Part shown: positions 23,190 through 35,621 of the stretch, piece by piece
How positions within the stretch are numbered: the stretch's first letter is position 1
Layout of the letters: each line of letters begins with the position of its first letter
Assembly: GCA_009760855.2 (NCBI GenBank)
Contig: WPIO01000099.1
Coordinates: forward strand, 1,470,926-1,534,925
From: Cristatella mucedo
Taxonomy: Eukaryota; Bryozoa; Phylactolaemata; Cristatellidae
Reading direction: 5' to 3'
Length of the DNA: 64,000 nt
Translations under genes and position numbers: made by a program
Notes under the pieces: model-generated
What the model was told of the DNA's origin: nothing
The model's database searches: none
The model's input: only the letters and a program-made list of their open reading frames with translations

Positions 23190-24050
23190 TTCAAATAATA
23201 ATAATAATATTATTATTATTATACTTGATACACCTCCTTGAGAGAACTTAATCTCTTTCTAGGCGTTTGCTGCAAAGGGAAATGCGATTGAATGGTAAGT
23301 AAAATCAAGCTTGACAAACGAATAAAATGAATAAAATGGTTAGGGGTGGCATGAACAGGGTCAGCATGCAAATGTGGTTAGTGGCAGCATGCACAGTGTC
23401 AGCAAGCATAAGCACTTGAAGGACGAATCACGGGGACCCACTAAATGCTGTCATAAATAGGTGCGTTTTTAAGTTCCTTTTAAATGTGGTCAGGTCAAGG
23501 TATGTTCTGACGCAGGTCGGGAGGGAGTGCCAGGGTTTGGGAGCATACGAACTAAATGCACGGTCTCCAAAGGATTTAAGGTTTTGTACGAGGTATTTCT
23601 AGACTGTTGGATTCCGAAAAGCGGGTGATGCGAAGCTTGGCCTGATGAAGGAGTATGTCGGAGAGATAGGTTGGAGCCATAGAATAAAAGGACCTAAAAT
23701 TGAGCGACATAACCTTGAAGTCAATCCGTTGCTTGACTGGTAGCCAGTGCAGGTCGGCGAGAAGTGGAGTAATGTGGCAACTGCGAAGCTCACGACAGGC
23801 AAGCCTAGCTGCCGAGTTTTGCACCAGCTGCAATCGCCTGATCGCACATGCTGGTAGGCCAGTAAGCAGTGAGCTTCAGAAGTCGAGGCGAGATGTCACG
23901 AATGCATCAACTAACTTAGACGTGGTATCCTTATTTAAACAAGCCCCGATTTTTAGCAATGTTATGATGCTGAAAATAGGCAGATTTGACCGTGGAGCTG
24001 ATATGGTAGTATAACCAGAGGTCGCTTTGGAATATGACACCTAGAAAATA
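23190..24050 (-). mobile_element. LINE family A C-terminal half to 3' tail
   Basis: Antisense tail AATAATAATATTATTATT, 3' hairpin segment, 3' UTR, then the C-terminal RT region (minus-strand frame 23,833-23,576: QLVQNSAARLACRELRS, LLADLHWLPVKQRIDFKV). It is among the better-preserved copies. Confidence 0.88.
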
Positions 24051-24559
24051 AGGAAAAACAAGTATCGTCTCAGGAGTGTTTTAGGGCTCTCAAGATTACC
24101 AACGCGTTTGAATTAACCTTTAAGTACCATCCCTGATAACAGCTGATTTGAACTATTGGAACCTGCATATTCGAAGGGAGCTCATTCAGGCGTTTAGAAA
24201 ATCTCCTTCGGATAAATGCATAAGTCTATGATTCGTTGAAGAGGATAGCAACAGGGGATAAAAAGTAAAAGCTGACTGCAAGTAGGATGGTCCTTAAACA
24301 ATGATTTTCATCGCAGCAGAGTGTGCAGCTGTGTGGTTAGCTAGAGACATTAAAGACACATATCATTATGGAGCACCGTTCAGAGGCTAACAGGCAGCAG
24401 ATCCCCAAGGATATGCCGAAGAACGGCCAACTAAGAAACTTTTGTCCAGACGAGTAGGTTCTTCTTTAGCTGTATTCACACTTTACTTGAGTAGCAAGCC
24501 GGAACTGAATTAATCGAGAATTTTGTTGTAGCTAATATAACACGGACCATACGGGTAGT
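24051..24559. other. no recognised feature
   Basis: No gene or repeat recognised. Confidence 0.35.
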
Positions 24560-24970
24560 TAATTTTAATACGTCTTTATGTTCTTTGGCCGGTTAGCCAT
24601 CTTCCCAGGAAGCCAAGCTGCTAGGACAATCAAACAATTCTTTTACTTGCTATTTCTATCACATAGCCAGGCGCCTGCAGATGTAGGCATACGTGCACTT
24701 TATTTACTCAGATTATTTTGAAATGCGGGATTTGTCCGTGAACGTGACCCAGCCATCTGCAAACCTTAGAACTTCGCAAAAATTTGTTCTTTTACAGCGA
24801 AGTAATGGATGGCTCTGGTGCATGGACTCGGGTACTCGCCTTTAATGACCGAGGTCAGGGTGCTTATCTATTCGACCTTAGTCATCAACTCCTGTGCCGT
24901 GGCAAATGAGAAGAGCCTCAATAGCAATTCACTTTGATTTGTCGTTATTTAAATTAAAAATGTCTGTGGT
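24560..24970 (+). repeat. dispersed inverted repeat U, copy 1
   Basis: Matches the reverse complement of 58,950-59,335. Landmarks are TTTACTTGCTATTTCTATC, CCAGGCGCCTGCAGAT, CGTGACCCAGCCATCTGCAA and CCGAGGTCAGGGTGCT.ATCTAT. It is followed by a sense LINE fragment here, as in the other copy read in reverse. Confidence 0.7.
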
Positions 24971-25385
24971 GAGCATCGCAGTTGCCAGTTGCCACCATAA
25001 ATCGCCAACTTGTGTGGCTCTTAGTCAAACCATGCATCGACTTCAAAGTTACGTCACCCAATTTTTGGTCGTATCATTGTATTTCTCAAGTCTATCTATC
25101 AGTTTTACTCATAACCTGCCTTAGCATCGTACCACCTACTTTTCTGGATCTACCTGTTTAACCATAACTCGGACGAATCTCAAATCTTTTGGCGACCTTG
25201 CCTTTAGTTTATTAGGTCAAACGCATGGAACTCACTGACGACTTGTTGCACGGCATCTCCTGACTTGAAAACATTTAAAAAGAAACTAATGCCCATTTAT
25301 TTAGGAAAGAATTTGGTGCACTACTGTGATTCTTCCTTTACGTGTTTGTGTTTGCTAACACTGTGCAGGCTGCCACTAACTATAC
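24971..25385 (+). mobile_element. LINE family A C-terminal fragment, degraded
   Basis: Recognisable pieces are CATCGACTTCAAAGTTACGTCAC, GCATCGTACCACCTACTTTTC, CTCAAATCTTTTGGCGACC and the start of the 3' UTR. Confidence 0.7.
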
Positions 25386-25389
25386 TGCA

Positions 25390-27320
25390 GGCCAGAGTAA
25401 ATCGGAGTAAATTGGAATGCAGAGAGTAAATCGGAGCTAATTTTAGGATTTTTAGAGACGGCCGTTGAAAATATTACAGAAATAATAGAAATAGGTTGCT
25501 AAATTGTTGGCAGCAGATGATTTTAGCTTTTAGGTTTATTACCAGTCGCCATTTGTTATGAGGATAAAAAGAATCTAGACACTTGAAAGTGAGTGAAAAC
25601 ACCTTGCAGTCGATCCGTTGGGTGACCAGTAGCCAGTTCACGTTAGCGAGAAATGCTGTATTGCAGAAACTGTGAGGCTTACGACAGACAATCAAGATGG
25701 ATAGTTTTGCACCAGCTGTAAGCCCGTGATTGCATATGCCGGTAGGTTTTACGGCAGTAACTTAAAGAGGTCAGTACGGGATGTCACAAATGTACGGATT
25801 GTCTTAGATGTGGTATCCCTTTGTAAACAAACCCGCCTTGTATCACTGAAATAGATATGCTTGCATTTTAATTACATTTAATTTCCATTTACGTCAAAGT
25901 TTTACATTTACATTTTGGACTATATATTTTATGTACATTCGGGTCAGCATACTAACCAGAAATGAGATGAAATAATTCACGCTTCTAAAGAGTACCGGAT
26001 AAAAGCAATAACATTAAATTAAAGTTGCATCAGAAAATAAACGGATGCAATAACTTTATGCTACTTCAAACAGAGTAGCAGAGCATAAGGACTGAGCTAA
26101 TGACGGAGGGCTTGGTTCCAAGGCATTGCACCTCCTAATTTGTATGGACGCATCGTTTTCACTTTTCGCAGACATTCACATAGTTAATAAAAATCGTGGT
26201 TCCTATTCATTCGGAAACTAAAACTAAAGACATTGTGGTTCACCTATTTAGCAGCATCATTTATAAAAAGCCCTAACGGCTCCCACGACTGTTTGTAGTG
26301 TAAGACTAAGGACTGCTTACAGCCCGACTCAACCCGCAAATCGGGTCGTGAAAGACAGCAAATTACGTCATGCATGTAGACCTAGGGAAAAGGCTCTTAA
26401 AGCTGGTTGCAACTAAGTGTTTTTAGGTACCCGATATTCAGATTCCAAAACCCTAAAGCTAAATAGGTTCCAGCCATTTGCTGCGAGGACAATTTATGAA
26501 ATACGTTTTCACTATTTGGTTGTTTAATCGTTCAAGTACTTACAAACATACGACGGTTTTCACATGCATGTACTAACTTATTCGCTGGTCTATTCTTGAA
26601 ACAATTGCTGTTAACCAGCTTGTTTAACCTATTGATACGAATACATTGTCAGAAACATTTTAATCAAGGTTCAAGAGGCAGCAATCCACTGAAACCGGTC
26701 TCCACCGTGTTAATTATCACAATCTACGTGGCAACAACGACGAGAATGTCACTGCCCTAGCTCTGCTAGATCTGTCAGCTGCTTCAGCACCATAGATCAC
26801 GATGTTCTATTTGAACGAATGAGAACAAAAATTGGTTTGGTGGACGAGGCACTGGCTTGGTTTTATTCGAACTTGTCTGATCGTGTTCAATCCGTGCAGT
26901 GTGATGTCATTGTTCACACACGAAACGGATAACCTGTGCGACAAAATCTTTGGAGTCCCTCAACGGTCCGTACTCGGTCCCTTGCTGTTCTCTATTTATC
27001 CTCATCTTCTGGGAAAAGTGATTAAGGCCCATTGAATAAGATATCACTTTTATACTGACGATACTCGGCTATATTGGTCAATAAAACCATCGGAATATGC
27101 TGCTGCAACCGAGAAACTGAATGCTTGCCTAGCCGAAGTTCGATCCTGGATGTCGAAAAACTTCTGGCAACTAAATGAAGATAAAACTGAACTGCTGCTC
27201 GTAGGACACCATAAATGTGTGGCTGGATTGAATGGCTTTGCTCTTCTAATAGGTGATACTGTTGTGCGACCATCGCTACGAGCTCGAAGTTTAGGTGTCA
27301 TTTTCGAAAGCTAAATCGAT
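25390..27320. repeat. composite repeat C, copy 1
   Basis: The order of pieces matches 56,720-58,890: a GAGTAAATC..AGCTAATTT start, an antisense LINE fragment, AT-rich DNA, a block with AAAGCCCTAACGGCTCCC and CCCGCAAATCGGGTCGTGAAA, then a sense family B RT. The first half also recurs at 40,510-41,642. The conserved order shows that one composite locus was duplicated. The copies are well diverged. Confidence 0.75.
25540..25850 (-). mobile_element. LINE RT C-terminal fragment inside composite C
   Basis: The antisense strand encodes FLANVNWLLVTQRIDCKVFSL and flanking family residues. Homologous pieces are at 40,640-40,930 and 56,850-57,130. Confidence 0.7.
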
Positions 27321-27505
27321 TTTTTAAAGCTTCATTCAGGAGAATGCTTCTCCAGCTAGCCATCACATCCAATTCATCTGAAGGACTAAGAGCTTTCTTC
27401 GAAGATGGCAGGCATACAATGTAGCTAGATCCTTAGTTCTGTTTCGGCTTGATTACAGTAATTTACTTTTGGCTGGGCTACCAAAAAAAGCAACTAGGCC
27501 ATAAT
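26640..27505 (+). mobile_element. CR1/L2-like LINE family B RT, degraded
   Basis: This RT is distinct from family A. Pieces include RGNNDENVTALALLDLSAA, the region equivalent to DHDVLFERM, SDRVQSVQCD, a GSVLGPLLF equivalent at about 26,970, TDDTRLY in place of YADDTQLY, LNEDKTELLLVGHH and LFRLDYSNLLLAGLPKK near 27,440-27,490. Stops and frameshifts are frequent. Confidence 0.8.
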
Positions 27506-27665
27506 GTTCAAGGCTACATTTTTTGATTAGACTAGGTAACAAATCTGGTGAAAAAAACAACACCAGCAAGAATCACTGCTTAAAAGATGGCTGGAAATAA
27601 AAAAGTACTTGACTGCCATGCGTTCAGCATATAGAAAACACCCAAATCAACATGCCAAGCGACAA
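27505..27665 (+). repeat. orphan copy of the peptide-gene 3' flank
   Basis: Matches 48,805-48,940, including GGCTACATTTTTTGATTAGACTAGGTAA, TTAAAAGATGGC, GTACTTGACTGCCATGCGTTCAGC and AACACCC. No peptide exons precede it; family B LINE sequence does. Confidence 0.65.
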
Positions 27666-27819
27666 GCAACTATGCTGATTGAGCTCGTCACCGTTTCTGA
27701 CTTACTACTACCGGAAAATTCCTTTAACTTTGAAAACAACCGTGGTCAGGCCAGCAATTGTAAAGCCCACCCTAGCTCAATATAGTAGTTAAAAGACCCA
27801 ATCGTGTCTTCCTTCTGCA

Positions 27820-28160
27820 ATTCATGTCCAATAAGCTTCAATCATGCAGCACATCGACATCAAGATTATGTCACTTACTTATAGGTCCCTTTATTCTCTA
27901 ACTCCTGCCTACCGATCGGAGATTCTCACCCAACAGGCAAAGAATCAAACAACCCACCCTTATGACTCGAACCGTTTAGCCATATCTCTCAAAAGCCGTT
28001 AAAGACTGTGCCTTTAGTTCCCATGCTCCCGTAGCCTACAACACAGTAAAGACTCACGTAGCAACGTCCCAGAAAATACCGTGGTTAATGCTACTTCCCG
28101 GTCGCTGTATAGCATTAAACGGCAATGGCACTTGCCAACACAGCAAGCTTCTTCAAACTG
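27820..28160 (+). mobile_element. LINE C-terminal fragment, degraded
   Basis: Sense fragments CGACATCAAGATTATGTCACTTACTTATAGGTCCC and TTTAGTTCCCATGCTCCCGTAGCC correspond to the RIDFKVL..TFRSL and AFSSYAPKAWN segments. Confidence 0.65.
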
Positions 28161-28294
28161 TTGCATATCGACTGCACATGAGGCTGTGCAAAGCTAAAAT
28201 ACAAATCAGGTATTACACTGCACTTTAAAAACGTGCCATTTTATACATAAAGTAAAACCTATATTGCAATCAATGCCAAACTATTGCCATATAT

Positions 28295-28560
28295 TGCTAT
28301 GAGTTTCGTTCAAGTGCAGGTAAACGACTAGATTCACAAAAGCTTCTGGTATGACGCTTAGCCTCGTGGTGAAGTTGTATGTGAAATGTAGACTGTACCC
28401 AAAGGATGAAAGGACCGATCAGTGAGCGACAGAACTTTGAAGTCGTTGTGCTGTAGGACTGGGCGCCAGTGCAAGTTGGCAAGAAGTAATTTCGTGTGGA
28501 AACTGCCAAGCTCGTGACCGACAAGCCTAGCTGCCGAGTTTTGCACCAACTGTTAGTACT
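28295..28560 (-). mobile_element. LINE RT C-terminal fragment
   Basis: The minus strand encodes MVQNSAARLVGHELGSFHTKLLLANLHWRPV and ..DFKVLSLTDRSFH. The ends are truncated. Confidence 0.75.
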
Positions 28561-29390
28561 TGATTGTAGACATCGTAAGACCGGCAGGCGCTCGTGTGTT
28601 GTTTTTGGTAACAAGAATCTGTCTTGGCGATATAGTCGGAACGACGAAACAATCGGTGACATTGACAATCAAAGTGCATGGGCATGCACTCACTTACAAG
28701 GTTAATGCTTGCGTGTTGTTCCTTCGCGATTTTAATGAACATACTTTGTCTTACACACCCAGTTTTCGCATACTCAACCCCCAAAAGACTGATTTAGGAA
28801 AAGAGGTGTACCTGAGTGCTCAAAAGAAATGCAAAGGAAACGTGTGAAGACGCGTGGATTTTCGTAATGCTTGTTGCTCATCTGACATCAACTACTGTGC
28901 AGCTAGATACAGGCGATGGCGTGAGAAGTGGATAAACGAGCCACAGAATACAAAGCAGCAGCACGCACTCATGCATACGCCCACACACGGCTGTCGAATG
29001 CCAAGCGACAAGCAACTAAGGCTATCACATATGTGGGAAAAACGACGAATATCGTAACATGGGCACCGCAGCAGCACACTTTGCTGGTGTAGTCTGCCTA
29101 CGACAGGATTCGACCACTGCTCTGCTTCTATAGATAACTTATCAGCCTAGTCGGACGTGTGGCACCCAATTGTGGCCCTGTTCCAAAACTTTCTCAAGCT
29201 CTTGTATTGTGCTGCTTCGGTTTAAAACTTAAGAAGTGGTCCATCTACAAATTAACATGCTAAGTCCACAGACAATTAACATGAGAATATCTAAGGGTTG
29301 CCCGTGGTTACTCACGTGATTACTAAGCATCATTGGAAAATAATCTAATAATATACAGACACCATAATACTATCCCGTTGATCATCTCTA
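28561..29390. other. no recognised feature
   Basis: ATGCCAAGCGACAAGCAACTA occurs at about 28,998 and again at about 27,653, a minor shared repeat. No gene is supported. Confidence 0.35.
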
Positions 29391-29394
29391 ACCT

Positions 29395-29930
29395 ATGACT
29401 GGACTAGCGTTTTGTCGCTCACTTTTAGGTCACTTCATTCTTTGGCTCCAGCCTATCACTCAGACCTACTCCCCCACAAGGCCGAGCATAGTAGCACCAG
29501 CTTTTCGTAATCGGACAGTTTACCAATACATGGTACAGACCTCAAAGCCCTTGGAGACCGTGCATTTTGCTGGCATGAACCCAAAGCCTGGAACTCTCTC
29601 CTGACTTGTGTCACAACATCCTCTGACTTGACCAAATTTAAAAAGAACTTAAAAACACCTATTTCGGTCAGCATTTGGTATTTTTCTGTGGTTCGTCCTT
29701 CATGTGCTTATGTGTGCTGAAACTGTGCATGCTGCCAGTAACCACACTTGCATGCTGACTCCGTGCATGGCAGCCCTAACCATGTTTTTCACGTTGTTTA
29801 TCAAGCATGATATTACTCACCATTCAATCGTGTTTCCCTTTGCGGCAAATGAAAAGCACCACGAAAGAGATTGAGTTCTCTGGGTTATCTGCTTTATCAA
29901 GTGCGTTATTATTATACCGTCAGCATAAAT
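29395..29930 (+). mobile_element. LINE family A C-terminus to 3' tail
   Basis: Sense C-terminal region (LGHFILWLQPI frame shadow; AWNSLLTCV), then the 3' UTR and an ATTATTATA tail near 29,925. Confidence 0.85.
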
Positions 29931-30535
29931 GGGGCAAGCGACTTTAGGACACAGCTTTGCTTAGGCCACATAAAAGCATGACAGGTCGGATATAGATTGC
30001 TTTCATCCTTGTGAATTCCATGCAACGGCGGCACGAAAATGAGGCCAGAGACCCAGAGAAAGCATAGCTTAACGCGACTATCTATCTATCAGCTGCAGCC
30101 TTGCCATTGCATCGGCCTTCAAAACTAGTCACGTCATCGCAAAGGCACATCGTCATTCGAAATAAGGCTTCACAGCTGAAGGCAGAGCTGCAAGCACACA
30201 GATCAATTCGATGGAGACATTCGTTGTGCTAAGCTGCGAGTGTGCCGTTCAACGACTGGGCTTGCTTGGTCATGCGGCTCGGGGCTGCATGGCCTATATT
30301 GGGCGTCAGCAGCTTCTATGACAGGTGACTTTGGAGTCTACCGCCGTCTCTGGAAGCCATCAGGTTGCCCCTATGGCGCATTTGAGCAGCTGGTATGTTA
30401 GCCACTGGTTGTGGCACGTTGTCGCTCCAATATCTGTTGGACGCGCCGGGTTGATGTAAAAAAAAATGGAATACGTACTTCTCTCAAGCAGTCGCATCAT
30501 GTACAGTTCGCCATGTAATTGTGAGACTTTCGCAT
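29931..30535. other. no recognised feature
   Basis: Moderately GC-rich stretch without a supported gene. Confidence 0.35.
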
Positions 30536-30761
<226 letters not shown>

Positions 30762-30995
30762 CTCCGGCAGTAACTCCACAAAGTCATAAAGACCATTTGG
30801 GTGTTACGCAGGAGAGTTTTGTATAGCCCACTCACAGCCTAAGCGGCTTTCGGTACGCATTCGGTAGCCAACAGACTTCGGCTCACGCAACAAAGAGAAA
30901 GTGGGAAGCATAGCAGTTAGGAGAGCAGTTGAGGTAGTGAGTAGCATAGAAGTAGCAGTTCAGGACCGCTGAAAAAGATGTGCCATAGTCGGCAG
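30762..30995 (+). repeat. dispersed repeat S, full-length-like copy
   Basis: Same orientation as 22,150-22,405 and highly similar. Starts TCTCCGGCAGTAACTCCACAAAG and ends near GATGTGCCATAGTCGGCAGT. Confidence 0.75.
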
Positions 30996-31184
30996 TCCAG
31001 GGCTATGCGACGGAAAACGTTACAATCTCGGTTGCCTGAGGAAGCGTAGACGAATCCTTCCAGTCGAACGCTGAAACAATCTGCTGGCAGGAGCTGTTGC
31101 ACATCTAGGTTCAGTTGCTAGTCGGAGGCTGTTGCCACCCTGCGGGAGCCTCCAGTCACCATGATCATTAACGTAGTTGAAAGA

Positions 31185-32337
31185 TTAGACGACTGGGCGA
31201 GGCTGGAAAGCATTTTCGGCACACAGCCTGAGCAGGAAGAGCCTAACCTTCTTGGTGCGCCAGCAGTAGATGAGCGGGTCAAGGGCCAAGGCCCCCCGAG
31301 CACGCCCGTCAAAACGAAGTTGAGAAGCAGGATGTTGGGAAGCTGCCTTTCTTCACCTGGCCATACAGTTCGAATGAAGAATCGGAAGTGCTGTCAATAA
31401 CAAGGAAGACGCTCCAAATGTAGGACCACAGATAAGAGACGACGAATGCGAGCAGCAGCAGCAGCGAAGTCACCACTGATCGACGCTTCTTTACGGCCTC
31501 AATATTGCCGATACTGCCTCCATGTATGAGACAGAGTATGTAGCCGTAAGTGCCGAGCATCGTGACGAGCACGGAACTTATCAGAATTACGCATGACGAG
31601 GCAAAGACTTGCGAGAAGATTCCCAAATTCTGATCAAAATAATGCAGCGGTATTTGCAATGACACCGTGAAGGACATAAGACATGGCAGGCACGAGGCGA
31701 CCCAGCAGGCGACGACTGCCACCACCATCTTTCGCCGTGTGAAGGCAATCTTGTGCCAGATGAGCCAACGGCAGCCGAAAAAGTGCTCGTCCGTGAGCAG
31801 TAGCAACGTGAACAAGTTAGATAAGAGCAGAACATCAGATAAGCTCACGAGCAGCAATTTGAGTATTTCCTCTCCCTCCTCTCCCTTCTTCACCACACGT
31901 TCCTTGCACTGGTCGTGGATAGACTCATACAGAAAGGCAACCATCGTGGCACTGTGAATGGCAATGAGCAGGTCGGTGACGATCAGGTTGACGATGAGCC
32001 ACTGATGTGGCTTCATCTTTACGTGCCGGCTGCAGGTGGCTACCAGTGCGATCGAGTTTAAGGACGCGGCCGCGAGCGTCATCGTGGCCGTGACGAAAAT
32101 GGTGATAGGGTCCAAGTGCGAGCAGTTGTCCAAAATGAAGCGACGGAGTTCTTGTTTTAAGCCACCGCTACTGGCTCTGCCTCCTGCTCGGGTGCTGCAT
32201 ATCAACGTTGAGCTTCTCTTCTCGTAACAGATGAGCTCACCTGCACATGCTGCCCCCGAATATCCCACGAGGCTCATCTGACAGCCGCCATACCGGTCGC
32301 ATCTGCTGAACTTTAGCGTCGATTGAGCTTTGCCCAT
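31185..32337 (-). CDS. class A-like seven-transmembrane receptor (GPCR), two frame breaks
   Basis: Single-exon minus-strand frame from ATG 32,337-32,335. About 75 N-terminal residues include an NCS glycosylation site. TM1 is near 77-101 (LNSIALVATC), TM2 near 112-135 (NLIVTDLLIA, conserved Asp), TM3 near 156-183, TM4 near 203-224 (conserved Trp in ACWVASCLPCL), TM5 near 238-270 and TM6 near 286-313. The DRY motif reads DEH (LLLTDEHFFG), the TM6 CWxP motif is absent, and the loop before TM3 is long and charged (KERVVKKGEEGEE). The frame breaks at a CCC run (31,337-31,339 on plus as GGG) and at a six-base homopolymer (31,292-31,297). Beyond these, another frame encodes the TM7 motif LDPLIY and a short tail ending at TAA 31,187-31,185. 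A complete 7TM layout with breaks only at homopolymers suggests sequencing error or very recent decay. The ligand is unknown. Confidence 0.8.
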
Positions 32338-34195
32338 AATGACTAAACTCACTCGCAAAGCTCACCTCAGCCAGCAGCACACGACGGGAACATGGCCATG
32401 TTGCGAATTAATCTTACCAAGATTGAGGTGGCGAAGCCAGCAAGGCTCTTGTTGATGTGAGCGAAACAACTCTCAGCATCGACGCCAGCTATTCTAGCTA
32501 ACATGTCCTAGCAAGTAAAAACACACCCATTTCAAGGAATTACATCGTACTTTCTCATTTTTTAAAGCTGGGCTGAATAAATGAAGAAACTTGTGTACAT
32601 ATTTGGCTGCATGAGGAAAATGTCTAAATTAAACATTTCATTTTAACTACAATTATGTAAAATGTAAATAGCATTTGAGTTGCTAGGGATAGGTAAATAA
32701 AGAGTGATCGTCTTGGCACCTATCTTTAAGGCACCGGTTAATTCCAGAGAGAAGAAAAACTTTCGGTCAAGGGATTCACTTGCTGTTGCACCGAATGGTC
32801 CGTGGAACATTAACACTGAGCGGCATTCAAACTTCTTTGGCTACTTTGAATTGGTAAGTTCTGTAATTATTGCTTCAAAGAACATTTTAGGGAAATTTTA
32901 TTCGGAAATAGCAGGCAGCTTGCTGGGCCAACCACAGGGTGGCTATTTTATTACAGTGTGAATGCCCAATAGCAGCCAATGTAGTCATTTAACTGGTAAA
33001 CTGATATTAATTTTTTGTGAAAAGTGCACTCAGAACCATAGTAAAGCTAATTTTTACTGTGACAAGGGACGCAACAGTATATTGCTCTTCGTAAAATTAA
33101 GGCGGGGTCACTGGGCTTAGCCATTGGATGACATTGCCTGATAACGTTCATTCGCAGCCTCAATCTTCGAACGATCTCTAGAAAGCACATTAAAAATGCA
33201 GTTTTATCTTAACGCATACACTGCTGCCATTCGGACTTCGCCGGTACAAAATTTTTTTAAATTTGATGAGAATATATTTAAGGTGGTAGTTATGGCGAAA
33301 GAAATTATCTAGAAACCCAGTAGTGGTGTCTTCGTAGTTGCTTTGAGGTCCAAGCTGGAGTTACACCCTGGTAGACGACCAATAAAAAAAAACTTCGGAG
33401 CTTGTAATTAATGGTTTTATTGGTTAGAAAACAATATCGGTGACCAAATCAGTGCAAAAGTTGGTTAGGTACTTTATTGTCCATTACAAGGAATTATTGT
33501 AGACGTCATTTTAAGTTGGTGGCCATTATGTGCACAAGCAACTGGGTAATGGCTAAATGCTGGGATTTATCTCGTTGAGATCCGCATCGCTTCAAGACCA
33601 TCTCCAATCAGAAGCCGGAGCATGTGCTTAACAAGTTCGCCCTAGGCTGTGGCCCTCAAGTGAGCAAGCGTAGTTTAGTCCAGTGATGGAGTTGTGGATG
33701 TGGCCAAGCCCCCCCCCCCCTGCAGGTAGGAGACCAGGCAAACTTATAGAAAGTATGAGCTATGGTTGGCATTCGAAGAAAAGAAATACTCTGAGACTAC
33801 TTGATAATAAATCTGCAATGGCAACTAACTGTACCCACAATAAGTATATTTAAACACAGCTCTCCTCTATCGGCAGTGTGGCAGGAATTGTTTTGTTTAG
33901 TATTATTTTTTTTCCGCTATTCTACTGGCAGTGTTATTTAAAAAGTCTCGCTATGTGTAAAGGGCACAACACCATTCTGGTTAACATAGCCAATGAACGA
34001 CCCCGCGAGTTGGCCTACTCCTAGAGCTAATCTTCCATCCTTTACATGCTCACCATGCCAACAAATGTTCAAGCGCGAGTATTCTATCAGGTGGTTCTAC
34101 AGATCCTTTCAGCGAAAACTTTGATGGCATGTCTTTGACCTGATGAAGCGAATGTGTTCCAATGCAGAACATCAGAAATTGTGCGAGGTTCAGGA
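32338..34195. other. no recognised gene
   Basis: GPCR upstream flank and AT-rich DNA. An open frame at 32,704-32,961 contains a donor-like TTG|GTAAGT but has no homology I recognise. A short poly-C run lies at about 33,710-33,720. Confidence 0.35.
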
Positions 34196-34199
34196 AAAA

Positions 34200-34253
34200 C
34201 ATTTAATAATAATGATAATAAAAATGCACTTGATAAAGCGCCGTCAGAGAACT

Positions 34254-34286
<33 letters not shown>

Positions 34287-34610
34287 GACGCTTTATATTT
34301 GCTGCAAAGGGAAATGCAATTGAATGGTAGGTAAAATCATGCTTGATAAACAAACAAAATGAATAACATGGTTAGAGGTGACATGCACAGGGTCAGCATG
34401 CTCATGTGGTTAGTGGCTGAATGCACAGTGTCAGCACGCATAAGCACATGAAAGACGAATCACATGGACCCACTAAATGCTGTCCTAAATAGGTGTGCTT
34501 TAAGTTTTTTTAAATGTGGTCAGGTCAGGGGATGCTCTGATGCAAGTCGGGAGGGAGTTCCAGGCTGTGGGAGCATACGAACTCAATGCACGGTCTCCAG
34601 AGGATTTGAT
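34200..34610 (-). mobile_element. LINE family A 3' region with CT expansion
   Basis: Antisense tail, hairpin segment and 3' UTR. A (CT)n tract at 34,257-34,285 sits exactly where other copies have CTCTTTCTAGGCGC, so it is an expansion of the element's own CTCTTTCT motif. Confidence 0.85.
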
Positions 34611-34689
34611 TTGAATGTTTATCTTTGACGAAAGTATCTATAAGATCAAGAAGTCACCTAGTCGATGCGAAAAATATTTAAATGCCTAT

Positions 34690-34732
34690 ATAAATAAATA
34701 TATATATATACTTACATAAATATATATATACT

Positions 34733-34771
<39 letters not shown>

Positions 34772-34800
34772 TTACATATATATATATATATATATATATA
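34690..34800. repeat. (TA)n microsatellite with CTTACATA interruptions
   Basis: TA-rich tract of about 110 bp. The unit CTTACATA(TA)n recurs three times, suggesting local duplication. Confidence 0.9.
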
Positions 34801-35366
34801 GGCATATTTATTAAGTTTGTTAAGCATAGCAGCCATAGATCTATGCAACGTAGAAGCATGACGGTGGATTTGCGGTTTGGTGATTCACACGTGACTTTAG
34901 AAGAGCATGAGAAAGGCACACACTGAGGATTGAATCACATTCGCTTGAGGTAATTTATAACATAATTCGGTAAAAATAGGCCATGAATGCAGGCATTTGT
35001 AGTGTGAAAATCGGTCGAGATTACGACTCTTGTTATGAGTAGAAACGTTAATTAGCCACGAGAAAATGAGTTAGCCATTGCACGACACTCTGTACTGACA
35101 GTGACAGGTACGTGATCAAAATGGATGTTAAAATCGCACACAATGAGAGGAAAGAACTAATTTAATGCGCATAGAATGGAAATAACATCAGAGAAATCGT
35201 TGATTAATGAGGACTTAGGCGCAATAGACTGCAGCAACCATAAGGAGCTTGTCATCGGATGAACTCAGAACAATAACTATAGAGAAGACTGCTTTGAGGA
35301 GACTGGAAAAGGCTTGAAATTGAAGGTTGAACGTGTGATAACATTAATTTTGTCACTACTTCTGAT

Positions 35367-35522
35367 TAATAATAATAATGATAACAATCCATTTGACATT
35401 GCATTTTCAGAGAACTCCGTCACTTCTGGGCACTTAACGTTTGCTCCAAAGGAAATACCATCAAATAGTAAGTGGTAGAATGCTCAATGGCAACAAGCGT
35501 AACATGGTTAGGGGTGACTAGT
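35367..35522 (-). mobile_element. LINE 3' end fragment
   Basis: ATTAATAATAATAATGATAAC tail followed by a degraded antisense hairpin segment (CATTTTCAGAGAACTCCGTCAC) and the ATGGTTAGGGGTGAC motif. Confidence 0.7.
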
Positions 35523-35621
35523 GATAAAGAAAAAGAAGATTTCAGTTCCGATTGTGTCTTTAACGTGTCTCTACACTAAGGGGCAGCGGTTTTAAAGGAT
35601 TTCATTTTTTTTTCTCCACAG

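Noticed and set aside
32704-32961. 85-codon frame with two splice-like sites
   Set aside because: The implied intron would be under 40 bp, unlike the 105-214 bp introns seen here.
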